Source: an uncultured Eubacterium sp.
Lineage (GTDB): Bacteria > Bacillota > Clostridia > Oscillospirales > Acutalibacteraceae
DNA length: 64,000 bases
Reading direction: 5' to 3'
NCBI GenBank assembly: GCA_910577195.1
Contig: CAJTLP010000003.1
Location: 62,001-126,000 of the forward strand
In this document: positions 54,501-63,040 of the stretch, one piece after another
Layout of the letters: each line of letters begins with the position of its first letter
How positions within the stretch are numbered: the first letter of the stretch is position 1
Notes under the pieces: generated by a model
Told to the model about the DNA's origin: nothing
What the model saw: the letters and a program-made list of their open reading frames with translations, nothing else
Databases searched by the model: none
Translations under genes and position numbers: made by a program

Positions 54501-57010
54501 AAAATAATCATAAAAAGTCAGGTGCCGACAGAAGTGCAAGCTATACTCATAATATTATGACCGAAACACAGGTTAATAATAATATCATTCTTGGTTATTA
54601 TTATTATGATAAGAGTTCACCTAAGAACGAAGGCATTACTGCTGACCCTGATGACCCTACATCTTTCTCAATTGATATTGCTCATAACGGTGTTAAGTCT
54701 TCCGGTGCCAATCAGAATACACCGGCTGTTACAGTTGATTCCACTTCCGTAACTAAGCTGAGCGGCAGCGGTTCGATTAAATCTGTTGCTAATCCTTTTG
54801 TAGGTTATACCGTAGGTAATGATAATGCAAATCAGGTTGAAACCGTTAATTTATCCACAAAGAATGATGACGGCACCGATTCAGTATCGCCTAATACAAC
54901 CTCTTCATTTACAGGTCTTGTTTATCACGGCGAGAGAGCTTACTATGAAAATTATCACTGGCCTATCACTGATTCAGCAACGGCAATCAATAATATACGA
55001 CTTACATTTGAAGTAAAAATGTGTGATAAGTCTGTTGAAAGAAAGGCATTTGAGGATAGCTTTGTTATCCGTAAATCAACATGGTATACAACAGATACGT
55101 GGAAGCAGTATATGGGTGCGCTTCTTGTATATGAGGAATACCTTAACAATTATACACTTCTTACAACAGATGCTTTAAGAACAGTTGATGCTGATTATAC
55201 TGATATACCTTATCAGGATGTACTTTATCGTAATGGCGACACCACTATTGAGCTTTCTTATAATAACCTCACCAAGAGAGCGGATTTCTCTCCTCTTGAA
55301 GAGGCAGTTGAAAGCAAGGCTGACATTTATCAGAATGGTATTGAGCTCGAGAGCGGAAATTATACTCCTGATTCATACAATGCGTTTTTAAATGCTTATG
55401 AAGCAGGTAATGCATTGCTTAATGATGAAAGATATGACACTGATGATGAAAGAGCAAATGCCGCCGGATATATTAAAGGCCCTGAAACACCTACTCAGGA
55501 TGGAGAATATGACATTCTTGACAATAACAGACCTTATAATCCGGACTATGACAGACTTCAGCTTCAGAAGGACATTGAGCAGCTTGCTGATGATATAAAT
55601 AATACTCAGCCGGTTCTTGCTGCAGATGATGATGCTTATGTAGCTGCGAGGGATGTATCAAAGAAAATTGATAAAACAGCTTACACAGATGATGGTGCAA
55701 AGGTTGACGGTGCTGTAGAAACAGGCGATACCAATATTTATAAAGATTATAACGGTAAGCTCTATGTTAATCTTCCGAAAACCGAAGTTGGTCAGGGTGA
55801 ACTTGACGGATACACTACTGATCTTCTTGAAGAGATGAATGTAAGCAACAATGCTTCAATGGCTAAAACCTTCCATGTTGATTTCACTGTTACCGTTGAC
55901 GGAACACCTGTTAATGCTGAGACTGATGAACATCAGGCAGATTACAGATACGGTACTGTTGCGAACATTGATTTAACGCAATTTATGGGTGATGAATATA
56001 CTGTTAAGTGTATCGTCAATTCTGTAGATGCAGATACAACAAAGAAAGAAACAGAAATCAATCTTGCTGACTGCGGCTATAAGGTTTCAATCCTTATGCA
56101 GGAGAATTTAGAAGTAAAGGTTGAGGTTACTACCAATCCGGCTATTACGGTTGTTGACTATTTCGGCACAGTAATTGCTGCTCTCAACGGTACTTCTGTA
56201 ACAATTAACGGTGATAAATTGACTGTCGGTGATGTAACTGTAACTGCAGTTCAGGTACCTAAGTATAAATTCGTTGGCTGGTCACTTGAAGACGGCACAC
56301 ATGAAATCACTTCGGCAACTACAATTAAGCAGGTCGGTATTCTTAATTCTACTGACCATATTGTTACCGCAGTCAACGGTAAGGTTAACGGTAAAGACCG
56401 GTTTGACGCTAAGCATTTTGACCTTAAGATGACGCTTACAGCTGATGATGCAAATGCGAAGTATTGGACACGTACTGTAGATGGTGTTACATCTCTTGCA
56501 TCATATGAAAATAAATTTGTAGTATTTACTACAAACGAGGACGTAACATTTACTGCATATAATGATGTGAACGACCTTCCGAATATGGATTTGGTTAATC
56601 AGGTTAATGAAGCAATTCCTGCAGTATACGCAACCGGTTATATGGCAAACGATAAGTTTGTAATGTCCTGTGACTATTCAGCACCTGATACTGTAAAAGT
56701 ACTGTCCGCAGGTGTAATTTATTCAAATACTGCATCTACTGCTGATACTTTAGTAAAGGGTGCAAGCGGTACGGTTGCTTATGCATCAAACAATATTTCT
56801 CATTGGAACGGTGCGTCCGAAGCTGAAAAATTAACTCGTTCCGGAACATATACAATGTCCAAGAGTAAGAACATTTATGATGGTACAACACATTATATGC
56901 GTGCATTTGTATGCTATACAGCAGAATATAATGGTAAGGATATTCCTTATGTAGCTTATTCTGATAAGATTTATAAGTGCGAAAACGGTGTTGTAACCGC
57001 TGTCAACTAA
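51572..57010 (+). CDS. Secreted multidomain exo-alpha-sialidase (GH33)
   Basis: An 1,812-residue exported enzyme releasing terminal sialic acid from mucins. Signal peptide at 1-32. The six-bladed propeller occupies about 45-520: RIRIPSL (RIP arginine, near 58), Asp-boxes SSDNGINW (95), SDDNGATW (246) and SRDGGKTW (306), a second active-site Arg in SNGGRSDGTF (near 440), the YSC nucleophile Tyr near 468 and the Glu in VLFED near 484. Then come a beta-rich region, a helical FIVAR-like segment (about 1237-1370), an InlB-like repeat with YKFVGW (near 1570) and a C-terminal module (about 1673-1812) like that of the Ig-giant at 10.6 kb. AAGGAGG lies 4 or 10 bases before ATG 51572 or 51578. No sortase signal or dockerin is visible. 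Confidence 0.9.
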   Translation: MVMKIKKSTKILSLFLAVLMLATSIPFAAFATDESGIKPAEDTSLERPFVTMKPSERIRIPSLITMDDGTLVAHGEARWNGGMDGGGNDTMIARSSDNGINWTYTFVNYYPDNGNEFNKASTSTCDSAIATDGKKLYLLTTFFPAGYALNGSSANNQVKSGDTAFDANGRIKLRLLGESSYNYYLGDFDETTGRAKVFNNNGEAYGDYNVDHDFYLYDGTNRNGNLFYSDCLFQTVKTTFLMFRTSDDNGATWSDFTLVNVRKTDEAFYGVGPGRGIVTADGTIAFACYKWNGTSLSQRSSFIYSRDGGKTWTRTPDMGQLKTWVGHGTWHSECQLVELDDNTIRMFARNDFGKIIYGDAKVGSDGVTYEWINGAGTDGDLWGTAGKGPTVLDNEINGKKFSICADCQYSVIKYSKKMQWNGQYYDALIVSSPSNGGRSDGTFTVLLMDKNYNVVNAVQYQYTSGFFAYSCITELSDGRIAVLFEDDSAARSMDFKIFDVDKISGFRIPELGRVQDIELIKGDNKTFFVSENVITNSDPTIASASFNERYASEGNLGFDAGFTGEKIHLSEALYNFTKIPDGLWNIGNMGVWLTVYQPGLPSTKDKKDIVVRQEGEYFQFIDGSGEALYFWRDTSKIYQWDRTTAYGPDGSSGSGDYAGTLFEVFRPAKIDEQVNDTDPVPGYVRITDIKEIADGGQYLIGCKVDGSYYFLYPSLSNDNTYSHSVKCNGNKILAGYFMTVDALASGKTTIVNGLNTYNITVSDFSREIIGVVDYDPVIYTHGTSTTNTADITTIGNRIADGNTPGEKQTNYRMRDNNYTVIGVDAVSATTGELLANCDIKPDGTKLTGILPLANTESYKSYESGTYVTLKTQLRDSNGLVWIQTDRLYVASHPVNAHVIVGNSIDAWQATLPLSTLIVANGSYGNTMKSDTVFNGYGNGYNLNALNINVGNGMTYEFTSADAIYNKNGSDKYAGVGENNHKKSGADRSASYTHNIMTETQVNNNIILGYYYYDKSSPKNEGITADPDDPTSFSIDIAHNGVKSSGANQNTPAVTVDSTSVTKLSGSGSIKSVANPFVGYTVGNDNANQVETVNLSTKNDDGTDSVSPNTTSSFTGLVYHGERAYYENYHWPITDSATAINNIRLTFEVKMCDKSVERKAFEDSFVIRKSTWYTTDTWKQYMGALLVYEEYLNNYTLLTTDALRTVDADYTDIPYQDVLYRNGDTTIELSYNNLTKRADFSPLEEAVESKADIYQNGIELESGNYTPDSYNAFLNAYEAGNALLNDERYDTDDERANAAGYIKGPETPTQDGEYDILDNNRPYNPDYDRLQLQKDIEQLADDINNTQPVLAADDDAYVAARDVSKKIDKTAYTDDGAKVDGAVETGDTNIYKDYNGKLYVNLPKTEVGQGELDGYTTDLLEEMNVSNNASMAKTFHVDFTVTVDGTPVNAETDEHQADYRYGTVANIDLTQFMGDEYTVKCIVNSVDADTTKKETEINLADCGYKVSILMQENLEVKVEVTTNPAITVVDYFGTVIAALNGTSVTINGDKLTVGDVTVTAVQVPKYKFVGWSLEDGTHEITSATTIKQVGILNSTDHIVTAVNGKVNGKDRFDAKHFDLKMTLTADDANAKYWTRTVDGVTSLASYENKFVVFTTNEDVTFTAYNDVNDLPNMDLVNQVNEAIPAVYATGYMANDKFVMSCDYSAPDTVKVLSAGVIYSNTASTADTLVKGASGTVAYASNNISHWNGASEAEKLTRSGTYTMSKSKNIYDGTTHYMRAFVCYTAEYNGKDIPYVAYSDKIYKCENGVVTAVN

Positions 57011-57027
57011 AAGAGGAGGATGTTAAT

Positions 57028-57147
57028 ATGAAAATTTATGAAACTCCTTCATTGGAAGTTGAGTATTTTACAGTAGAAGCCAGTGTTATTTGTGATGTAA
57101 GTCACAATACTGACACCGATCTTGACGGTCAGTCACTTGAATTTTAA
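57028..57147 (+). CDS. 39-residue acidic peptide downstream of the sialidase
   Basis: MKIYETPSLEVEYFTVEAS (1-19) then VICDVSHNTDTDLDGQSLEF (20-39). GAGGAGG ends seven bases before the ATG, a strong site, and a terminator begins four bases past the stop, so this is a real small gene and not a chance frame. It has one Cys (22), a KxYExPxLExxxF pattern at the N-terminus and an acidic, Ser/Thr/Asn-rich C-terminus; no signal peptide or membrane helix. It lies 17 bases after the sialidase stop in the same transcript. I have an impression of similar short MKxYExPxxE peptides in gut Clostridia, but cannot verify this. Function unknown; a modified-peptide precursor or a small regulator are possibilities. 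Confidence 0.68.
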   Translation: MKIYETPSLEVEYFTVEASVICDVSHNTDTDLDGQSLEF

Positions 57148-57151
57148 ATTT

Positions 57152-57182
57152 AAAAGCAGTGGGGTAACCCACTGCTTTTTTT
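57152..57182 (+). terminator. Terminator of the sialidase-peptide unit
   Basis: AAAAGCAGTGGG-GTAA-CCCACTGCTTTT followed by TTT, an excellent intrinsic terminator. Confidence 0.92.
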
Positions 57183-57304
57183 GTGCATTTTTAAATGTAA
57201 ATATATTGTTAATAATATTAACATACTGTTAATAAACTATTGACCTTAGAGTTTTCTGAGCATATAATTATTTTTAATATCTGAGAAGAGTTAGGGAGTA
57301 AATT

Positions 57305-58183
57305 ATGGTTAAGTCAATGACAGGCTTTGGCAGGGCTGTAAAAGAGCTTGATGGTTATGTTATCACTGTTGAGCTTAAATCTGTCAATCACAGGTATTTT
57401 GAATTCAGTTCACGCTGTCCGAGACAGTATGGATTTATTGATGAAAAAATAAAATCCTTTGTCAATTCACGTGTGGAGCGCGGCAAGATTGATTGCTATG
57501 TCGGAATTGAAGCACTGAATACCGAGTCGGCAGATGTTGTAGTGAATCATACGCTTGCATCTGCTTATGTAAAAGCATTAAAAGAGATGGCACAAAGCTA
57601 TGATTTGAAAGAGGATTTTGGTGCTTCGACAATCAGTCGTTTTTCGGATGTTCTTGTTGTGAAGAAGGCTGAAGAAGATGAGGAAAAAATCTGGACACTT
57701 GTAAAAGAAGTTGCAAGTGAAGCCATTGACAAGTTCATTGAAATGCGTCAGACTGAGGGAAAAAGAATGCATGATGATGTTTATTCCAGATCATCATTTA
57801 TTCTTGATTGTGTTTCATATATTGAAGAGCGGTCGCCTGAAACGGTTAAAGAATATAATGATAAGCTGGTTCAGCGTGTTCACGATTTAATCGGTGATGT
57901 TTCATTGGATGAAAACAGAGTTATTCAGGAGGTTGCAATTTTTGCAGATAAGGTTGCAGTTGCTGAAGAGACCGTAAGACTTCGTTCTCATATTGAACAG
58001 CTCAGAGGATTTTTGGACAGTGATACTGCTATCGGAAGAAAAATGGATTTTCTTGTTCAGGAAATAAATCGTGAAACAAATACAATCGGTTCAAAATGTA
58101 ACGATGTTGATATTGCACGCAGAGTTGTTGATATGAAAGCTGAAATTGAAAAAATCCGTGAGCAGATTCAGAATATTGAATAA
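57305..58183 (+). CDS. YicC-family endoribonuclease
   Basis: A 292-residue protein (YicC/YloC). MVKSMTGFGRAVKELDGYVITVELKSVNHRYFEF at the start, the central DVLVVKKAEEDEEKIW, and the C-terminal GRKMDFLVQEINRETNTIGSKCNDVDIARRVVDMKAEIEKIREQIQNIE are diagnostic of the family. It degrades particular RNAs in the cytoplasm. It heads the conserved operon with remA, gmk, rpoZ and priA. AGGGAG precedes the ATG. Confidence 0.95.
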   Translation: MVKSMTGFGRAVKELDGYVITVELKSVNHRYFEFSSRCPRQYGFIDEKIKSFVNSRVERGKIDCYVGIEALNTESADVVVNHTLASAYVKALKEMAQSYDLKEDFGASTISRFSDVLVVKKAEEDEEKIWTLVKEVASEAIDKFIEMRQTEGKRMHDDVYSRSSFILDCVSYIEERSPETVKEYNDKLVQRVHDLIGDVSLDENRVIQEVAIFADKVAVAEETVRLRSHIEQLRGFLDSDTAIGRKMDFLVQEINRETNTIGSKCNDVDIARRVVDMKAEIEKIREQIQNIE

Positions 58184-58193
58184 GGTGACAGAT

Positions 58194-58445
58194 ATGAAAT
58201 TGGTTAATATTGGTTTCGGTAACCTTATAAATGCTCAGAGAGTTGTGTCAATCGTTTCGCCTGAGTCTGCACCGATTAAAAAAATTGTGCGTGAGAGCAA
58301 ATCAAACGGCACATTAATTGATGCAACACACGGCAGAAAAACGATGAGTGTGATTATTACTGACAGCGATAATGTTGTGTTATCCTATATGGATTTAAAG
58401 CAGATTGCTGCAAAATTTGGTGCGGAGGTTGATACAGATGAATAA
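58194..58445 (+). CDS. remA: RemA-like extracellular matrix regulator (DUF370)
   Basis: An 83-residue DNA-binding protein. MKLVNIGFGNLINAQRVVSIVSPESAPIKKIV and the central RESKSNGTLIDATHGRKTMSVIITDSDNVVLSYM match RemA, which in Bacillus activates matrix and osmoprotection genes. ATG 58194 follows AAGGTGA; the longer frame from 58146 lies within yicC. The stop overlaps the gmk start by eight bases. Confidence 0.93.
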   Translation: MKLVNIGFGNLINAQRVVSIVSPESAPIKKIVRESKSNGTLIDATHGRKTMSVIITDSDNVVLSYMDLKQIAAKFGAEVDTDE

Positions 58446-59010
58446 AGGAATGCTGGTCGTTTTTTCTGCACCAAGCGGATGCGGTAAGGATACTGTATTT
58501 AAAGAACTGTGCAAAAGGCATGATAATATCGTTGAATCCATTTCAGCCACTACAAGAGCTGCCCGAAAAGGCGAAGTCAATGGTGTGGATTACTTCTTCA
58601 TTTCTGAAGAGGATTTTCATCGTATGATAGAAAATAACGGTCTGCTTGAATATGCGCAGTATAATGGATGTTATTATGGAACACCCGTAAAAGGTGTTAA
58701 TGATGCAATAAAAAACGGTAAAATCTGTTTTCTGATTATTGAGGTGCAGGGTGCACAGAAGGTGATGCAAATGTATCCTGAATGTGTATCCATATTCCTT
58801 CTTCCTCCAAGTGAAGAAATACTGCGCAAAAGATTATACGGCAGACATACCGATAGTGATGAAATGATTGAAAAACGTCTTGAAATCGCTAAGACGGAAT
58901 TGAATTATAAAGATAAATATACATATAATGTCGTTAATGATGATCTTGATGTCTGCGTTGACGAGATTGATAAAATTCTTTGCAATGAGCTCAAAGAGCA
59001 CAATGCATAA
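58438..59010 (+). CDS. gmk: Guanylate kinase
   Basis: A 190-residue enzyme making GDP from GMP. P-loop SAPSGCGKDT (9-18; the Lys and Asp/Thr positions fit), SISATTRAARKGEVNGVDYFFISEEDF (36-62, GMP binding), IEVQGAQKVMQMYP (100-113) and the lid RHTDSDEMIEKRL. ATG 58438 is after CGGAGG and overlaps remA; the upstream frame from 58405 is not used. Confidence 0.95.
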   Translation: MNKGMLVVFSAPSGCGKDTVFKELCKRHDNIVESISATTRAARKGEVNGVDYFFISEEDFHRMIENNGLLEYAQYNGCYYGTPVKGVNDAIKNGKICFLIIEVQGAQKVMQMYPECVSIFLLPPSEEILRKRLYGRHTDSDEMIEKRLEIAKTELNYKDKYTYNVVNDDLDVCVDEIDKILCNELKEHNA

Positions 59011-59048
59011 AATAAATACTATAATAACTATATTAAGGAGAAATAATT

Positions 59049-59258
59049 ATGTTTAATCCGGATTTAAAGAAACTTTTAAAGGACTGCAACAGCAGATACA
59101 GCCTTGTGGTAGGAACTGCAAAAAGAGCAAGAGAGATTCGTGACGAGGCAATCGAGAACGAAGAGCATATTGATGTTAAGACTGTTTCTACTGCGATTGA
59201 CGAAATACTTGACGGCAAATATGTAATTGAAGAGCCTGATGTGCTCAAATCAAAATAA
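59049..59258 (+). CDS. rpoZ: RNA polymerase omega subunit
   Basis: A 69-residue protein. LVVGTAKRAREIRDEAIENEEHIDVKTVSTAIDEILDGKYVI is the omega signature (A-K-R-A-R, with the following helix). It helps assemble the beta-prime subunit. AAGGAG precedes the ATG by eight bases. The next gene, priA, follows after five bases. Confidence 0.94.
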   Translation: MFNPDLKKLLKDCNSRYSLVVGTAKRAREIRDEAIENEEHIDVKTVSTAIDEILDGKYVIEEPDVLKSK

Positions 59259-59263
59259 TCAAA

Positions 59264-61498
59264 TTGGGTAAAATAGTGAACAGAACAATTGCTGTTGTTG
59301 CTGTTGAAAAAACATTTTTCAGTCCTGATTCCGATTTTGATTATTATGTTCCTGATGAGCTTGTTGATAAGGTTCATATCGGATCAGCAGTTAAGGTTCC
59401 TTTTGGCAATGGTAACAGGCTGAGAGACGGTATTGTTGTAAAACTGTATACAGCAATTCATTCTAATCTTAAGGATATTGTTTCTGTTTCAAGTGATATT
59501 CCTGTTCTGAGTGAAGAGCTTATTTCTCTTGCTCTGTGGCTTAAGGAGCGTTGTTTTTGCACAACATATGATTGTCTTAAACAGATGCTGCCGCGTGGCT
59601 TCGGTAAAATTAAAGCATCGACATCAAGGATGGTTACTCTACTTATAGAGCATGAAGAGGATTTGCCTAAGCTTACACCAAAGCAAAGAAGTGTTGTAAA
59701 TCTGCTTTTTGATATCGGAACTGCATCAGCAGATGAGGTTTGTGCGTTCTGCTCTGTCGGAATCGGTGTGTTAAAAAATCTTGAAAAGTATAAGGTGATT
59801 TCCTTTTACGAAAAAGAAAAATACCGTAATCCCTATAAGAGTATTTATTCAGAGACTGAACGAAATGAAATTGAACTGACGACCCAGCAAAGCAATGCTT
59901 ATCATACTTTTCTGTCTGCTATGGAAAATGGCGGTGGAACCGGCTTGCTTTACGGTGTTACGGGAAGCGGCAAAACGCAGGTTTATTTAAAGCTGATTGA
60001 TAAGGCAATTGATAACGGAAAAGATGTTATTGTGTTAGTTCCTGAAATCAGCTTAACCTCTCAGGCAATTGATATTTTTCATAAAAGATATGGGAATAAG
60101 GTTGCTGTTTTCCACAGCGGTCTTTCACTGGGTGAAAGAAATGATGAATATAAACGCGCTGACATGGGAGAGGTAAAAATTGTTATCGGTACCCGCAGTG
60201 CTGTATTTGCACCGCTTCATAATATCGGCTTGATTATTATGGATGAGGAACAGGAGCATACTTATAAAAGCGAAAGAACACCGCGTTATCATACAAAGGA
60301 TGTAGCAAATTTCAGATGTAAATACAATAAAGCATTATTTCTTATGACATCTGCAACTCCGAGTCTTGAAAGCTATTCAAATGCTGTCAATGGAAAATAT
60401 ATCCTTTGTGAGATGAATGAGCGTTATGGTGATGCACAGCTTCCTGAAGTTATTACGGTTGATATGAAGGCTGAAATGAAGAACGGCAATCATTCACCGA
60501 TTTCAGCTAAGCTTAAAGAGCTTTTGCAGATAACGCTCGATAACAACAAACAGGCAATTCTTCTTATCAATAGAAGAGGGTATAATACTTTTATTGCCTG
60601 CAATGACTGCGGTCACGTTATTACCTGTCCGAATTGTTCAATATCACTGACATATCACAGCTACAATAACAGGCTAACCTGTCACTACTGCGGTTATACA
60701 AAAAGGCTTGATAACAAATGTCCTGAATGCAGCAGTGATAATGTGCGATACAGCGGTTACGGAACGCAGAGGATTGAGGATGAGCTTTCAGCACTGTTTC
60801 CTGAGGCTCGTGTTCTTCGTATGGATGCTGATACCACATCTGCAAAATTCAGTCACGACAAAATGTTTTCACAGTTTTCCAATCATGAATACGATATTCT
60901 TGTGGGAACGCAGATGGTAGCAAAGGGACTTGATTTCCCTGATGTTACTTTGGTTGGTGTTGTAAATGCGGATAATTCACTTTATGACGAAAACTATAAC
61001 AGTTCTGAACGCTCCTTTGATTTAATAACACAGGTTGTGGGCAGAAGCGGAAGAAGAGACGAGCAGGGCAAAGCTGTTATACAGACAATAAATCCTTTTA
61101 ATGAAACCATTGAATTTGCCGCAAGGCAGGATTATAAAGGCTTTTTTGAAAATGAAATAATGCTCAGAAAGGCTTTGACTTATCCGCCTTACTGTGATAT
61201 TATTTCTGTTTCCTTTGTGGGCGAAAATGAAAACACGGTTGCAATGTGTTCAAAAACTTTTTTGGATATACTAAAAAAGGTTAATAGGGATAATGCTCAG
61301 AAGCTGATTGTTCTCGGTCCAAGCCCTGCAAAAATATATAAGTTAAACAGTCAGTACAGATACAGGCTGTGTGTTAAATGCAGAAATTCAAAAAATGTTC
61401 GTATGATGTTTAATGAAATTTTAAAAAGAATCAGTAAAATGAAAGAGTATAAGGATATATCCGTATCAGCAGATGTGAATCCATATGATTTGTGCTGA
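59264..61498 (+). CDS. priA: Primosomal protein N' (replication restart helicase PriA)
   Basis: A 744-residue superfamily 2 helicase. The N-terminal DNA-binding domain (1-105) starts IAVVAVEKTFFSPDSDFDYYVPDE. The helicase core has Walker A GVTGSGKTQ (near 228), LIIMDEEQEHTYKSE (DEEH-type Walker B) and TSATPSLES. The zinc region has eight cysteines (CNDCGHVITCPNCSISLTYH ... CHYCGYTKRLDNKCPEC). QVVGRSGRRDEQGKAVIQT is motif VI. Start TTG 59264 or GTG 59276 cannot be decided; neither has a strong ribosome site, suggesting coupling to rpoZ. Confidence 0.95.
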   Translation: MGKIVNRTIAVVAVEKTFFSPDSDFDYYVPDELVDKVHIGSAVKVPFGNGNRLRDGIVVKLYTAIHSNLKDIVSVSSDIPVLSEELISLALWLKERCFCTTYDCLKQMLPRGFGKIKASTSRMVTLLIEHEEDLPKLTPKQRSVVNLLFDIGTASADEVCAFCSVGIGVLKNLEKYKVISFYEKEKYRNPYKSIYSETERNEIELTTQQSNAYHTFLSAMENGGGTGLLYGVTGSGKTQVYLKLIDKAIDNGKDVIVLVPEISLTSQAIDIFHKRYGNKVAVFHSGLSLGERNDEYKRADMGEVKIVIGTRSAVFAPLHNIGLIIMDEEQEHTYKSERTPRYHTKDVANFRCKYNKALFLMTSATPSLESYSNAVNGKYILCEMNERYGDAQLPEVITVDMKAEMKNGNHSPISAKLKELLQITLDNNKQAILLINRRGYNTFIACNDCGHVITCPNCSISLTYHSYNNRLTCHYCGYTKRLDNKCPECSSDNVRYSGYGTQRIEDELSALFPEARVLRMDADTTSAKFSHDKMFSQFSNHEYDILVGTQMVAKGLDFPDVTLVGVVNADNSLYDENYNSSERSFDLITQVVGRSGRRDEQGKAVIQTINPFNETIEFAARQDYKGFFENEIMLRKALTYPPYCDIISVSFVGENENTVAMCSKTFLDILKKVNRDNAQKLIVLGPSPAKIYKLNSQYRYRLCVKCRNSKNVRMMFNEILKRISKMKEYKDISVSADVNPYDLC

Positions 61499-61622
61499 TA
61501 TTGGTTAAGCAAGCGAGATAAATCCGAATCAGTTTTTTATGAACGGATTTTCCGCTATGCTGTGTTAAAATGCTCGTTAATCCTTAAGATAGCGGTTGTT
61601 GAAATAAATAGGAGAATATAAA

Positions 61623-62081
61623 ATGGCACTCAGAAATATTGTTAAGTTAGGTGATCCTATACTTTATAAAAAAAGCAGAGTTGTTGAAAAGTTTGACGAC
61701 AGACTTACAACCCTGATTGATGATATGAAAGAAACGATGTACAATGGAAATGGTGTAGGACTTGCCGCTGTACAGGTTGGTATACTTAAAAGAGTTGTTG
61801 TTATAGATATCGGTGAAGGACCAATGGAGCTGGTCAATCCTGAAATTGTTTTTTCAGAGGGTGAACAGATTTCACAGGAGGGCTGTCTCTCTCTGCCGAA
61901 TAAATGGGCAACCACCAAACGACCGCAGAAGGTTCAGGTTAAGGCTCAGGACAGAAACGGCAAATGGCAGGTATTTACAGGCGAGGATTTGAAGGCTAAA
62001 GCATTCTGCCACGAAATTGATCATCTTGACGGAATTTTATTTACCTCTCATATCATTGAGGGGGAAACTTTACAGGGTTAA
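61623..62081 (+). CDS. def: Peptide deformylase
   Basis: A 152-residue metalloenzyme removing the formyl group from new proteins. The three motifs are GNGVGLAAVQVG (about 41-52, GxGLAAxQ), EGCLSLP (about 85-91, metal Cys) and HEIDHLDG (about 128-135, HExxH). TAGGAGAAT precedes the ATG. The 124-base gap before it has no terminator I recognise, so it is likely still in the operon. It lies just before fmt, its functional partner. Confidence 0.96.
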   Translation: MALRNIVKLGDPILYKKSRVVEKFDDRLTTLIDDMKETMYNGNGVGLAAVQVGILKRVVVIDIGEGPMELVNPEIVFSEGEQISQEGCLSLPNKWATTKRPQKVQVKAQDRNGKWQVFTGEDLKAKAFCHEIDHLDGILFTSHIIEGETLQG

Positions 62082-62108
62082 TTACTCTGGATAAATCTGG
62101 TGAATGGA

Positions 62109-63038
62109 ATGAATATCGTTTTTATGGGCACACCTGATTTCGCTGTGCCTTGTCTTGAAAAATTAATTGAAAATCATCATAATGTTTTGGCTGTGTTTTC
62201 ACAGCCTGATAAACCTGTCGGCAGAAAACAGATTTTAACTCCGCCGCCTGTAAAGGAATGCGCCGTTAAAAATAGCATTCCTGTGTATCAGCCTTCTTCA
62301 CTGAAAAACAGTGACGCGCTTGATATTATAAATGGCTATAAGCCTGACATTATTCTTGTAGTGGCTTATGGTAAAATTCTGCCGAGCAGTATTTTAAAAG
62401 CTGCAAAATATGGCTGTGTAAATGTGCATGCATCACTTTTACCTAAATATCGTGGTGCCGCACCGATTCAGTGGTCAATACTCAATGGAGACGAGGAGAC
62501 CGGTGTCACGGTTATGCAGATGGATGAGGGACTTGATACAGGCGATATGCTTCTTGTTAAAAAGACAGCGATTGATATCAATGAGACCTCAGAGGAGCTT
62601 TTTGACAGGCTTTCCGTTATAGGTGCAGATGCACTGATTGAATGCCTTGATAATCTTGAAAAGGGCAAGATTATTCCTGTTAATCAAAGTGATGAGGGTA
62701 CTTCTTATGCACAGAAGATTACCAAAGCACTTTCACCCATTGACTGGAATAAGTCAGCAATTGAAATTCATAATCAGGTAAGAGGATTACAGACATGGCC
62801 GTGTGCTTCTACTGTAATACATGGTAAAACTGTAAAAATTCATAAGACTGTATTGTCAGATAAAACAGGTAATATTGCCGGAGAAATTATAGATAATAAT
62901 AAGGTGATGACTGTATGCTGTGGTGACGGAAAATGTGTTGATATATTGGAACTGCAGCCTGACGGCAAAAAGAGAATGGATATTAAATCATTTTTAGCAG
63001 GAAATAAGTTGGAAATATCTGCTGTTTTGGGAGAATAA
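62109..63038 (+). CDS. fmt: Methionyl-tRNA formyltransferase
   Basis: A 309-residue enzyme formylating initiator Met-tRNA. MNIVFMGTPDFAVPCLEKL at the start, NVHASLLPKYRGAAPIQWSILNGDEETGVTVMQMDEGLDTGDML (about 103-147, with the N-x-H...D catalytic set) and the C-terminal beta-barrel with VRGLQTWPCAS are all present. ATG 62109 matches the usual family start; GTG 62100 would add three residues. Confidence 0.96.
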   Translation: MNIVFMGTPDFAVPCLEKLIENHHNVLAVFSQPDKPVGRKQILTPPPVKECAVKNSIPVYQPSSLKNSDALDIINGYKPDIILVVAYGKILPSSILKAAKYGCVNVHASLLPKYRGAAPIQWSILNGDEETGVTVMQMDEGLDTGDMLLVKKTAIDINETSEELFDRLSVIGADALIECLDNLEKGKIIPVNQSDEGTSYAQKITKALSPIDWNKSAIEIHNQVRGLQTWPCASTVIHGKTVKIHKTVLSDKTGNIAGEIIDNNKVMTVCCGDGKCVDILELQPDGKKRMDIKSFLAGNKLEISAVLGE

Positions 63039-63040
63039 TT

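Noticed and set aside
61499..61622. 124-base gap between priA and def, considered as a terminator or riboswitch
   Set aside because: Only a weak AATCCG...CGGATT repeat with a T-run in the loop is present; no aptamer-like conserved structure is recognised.
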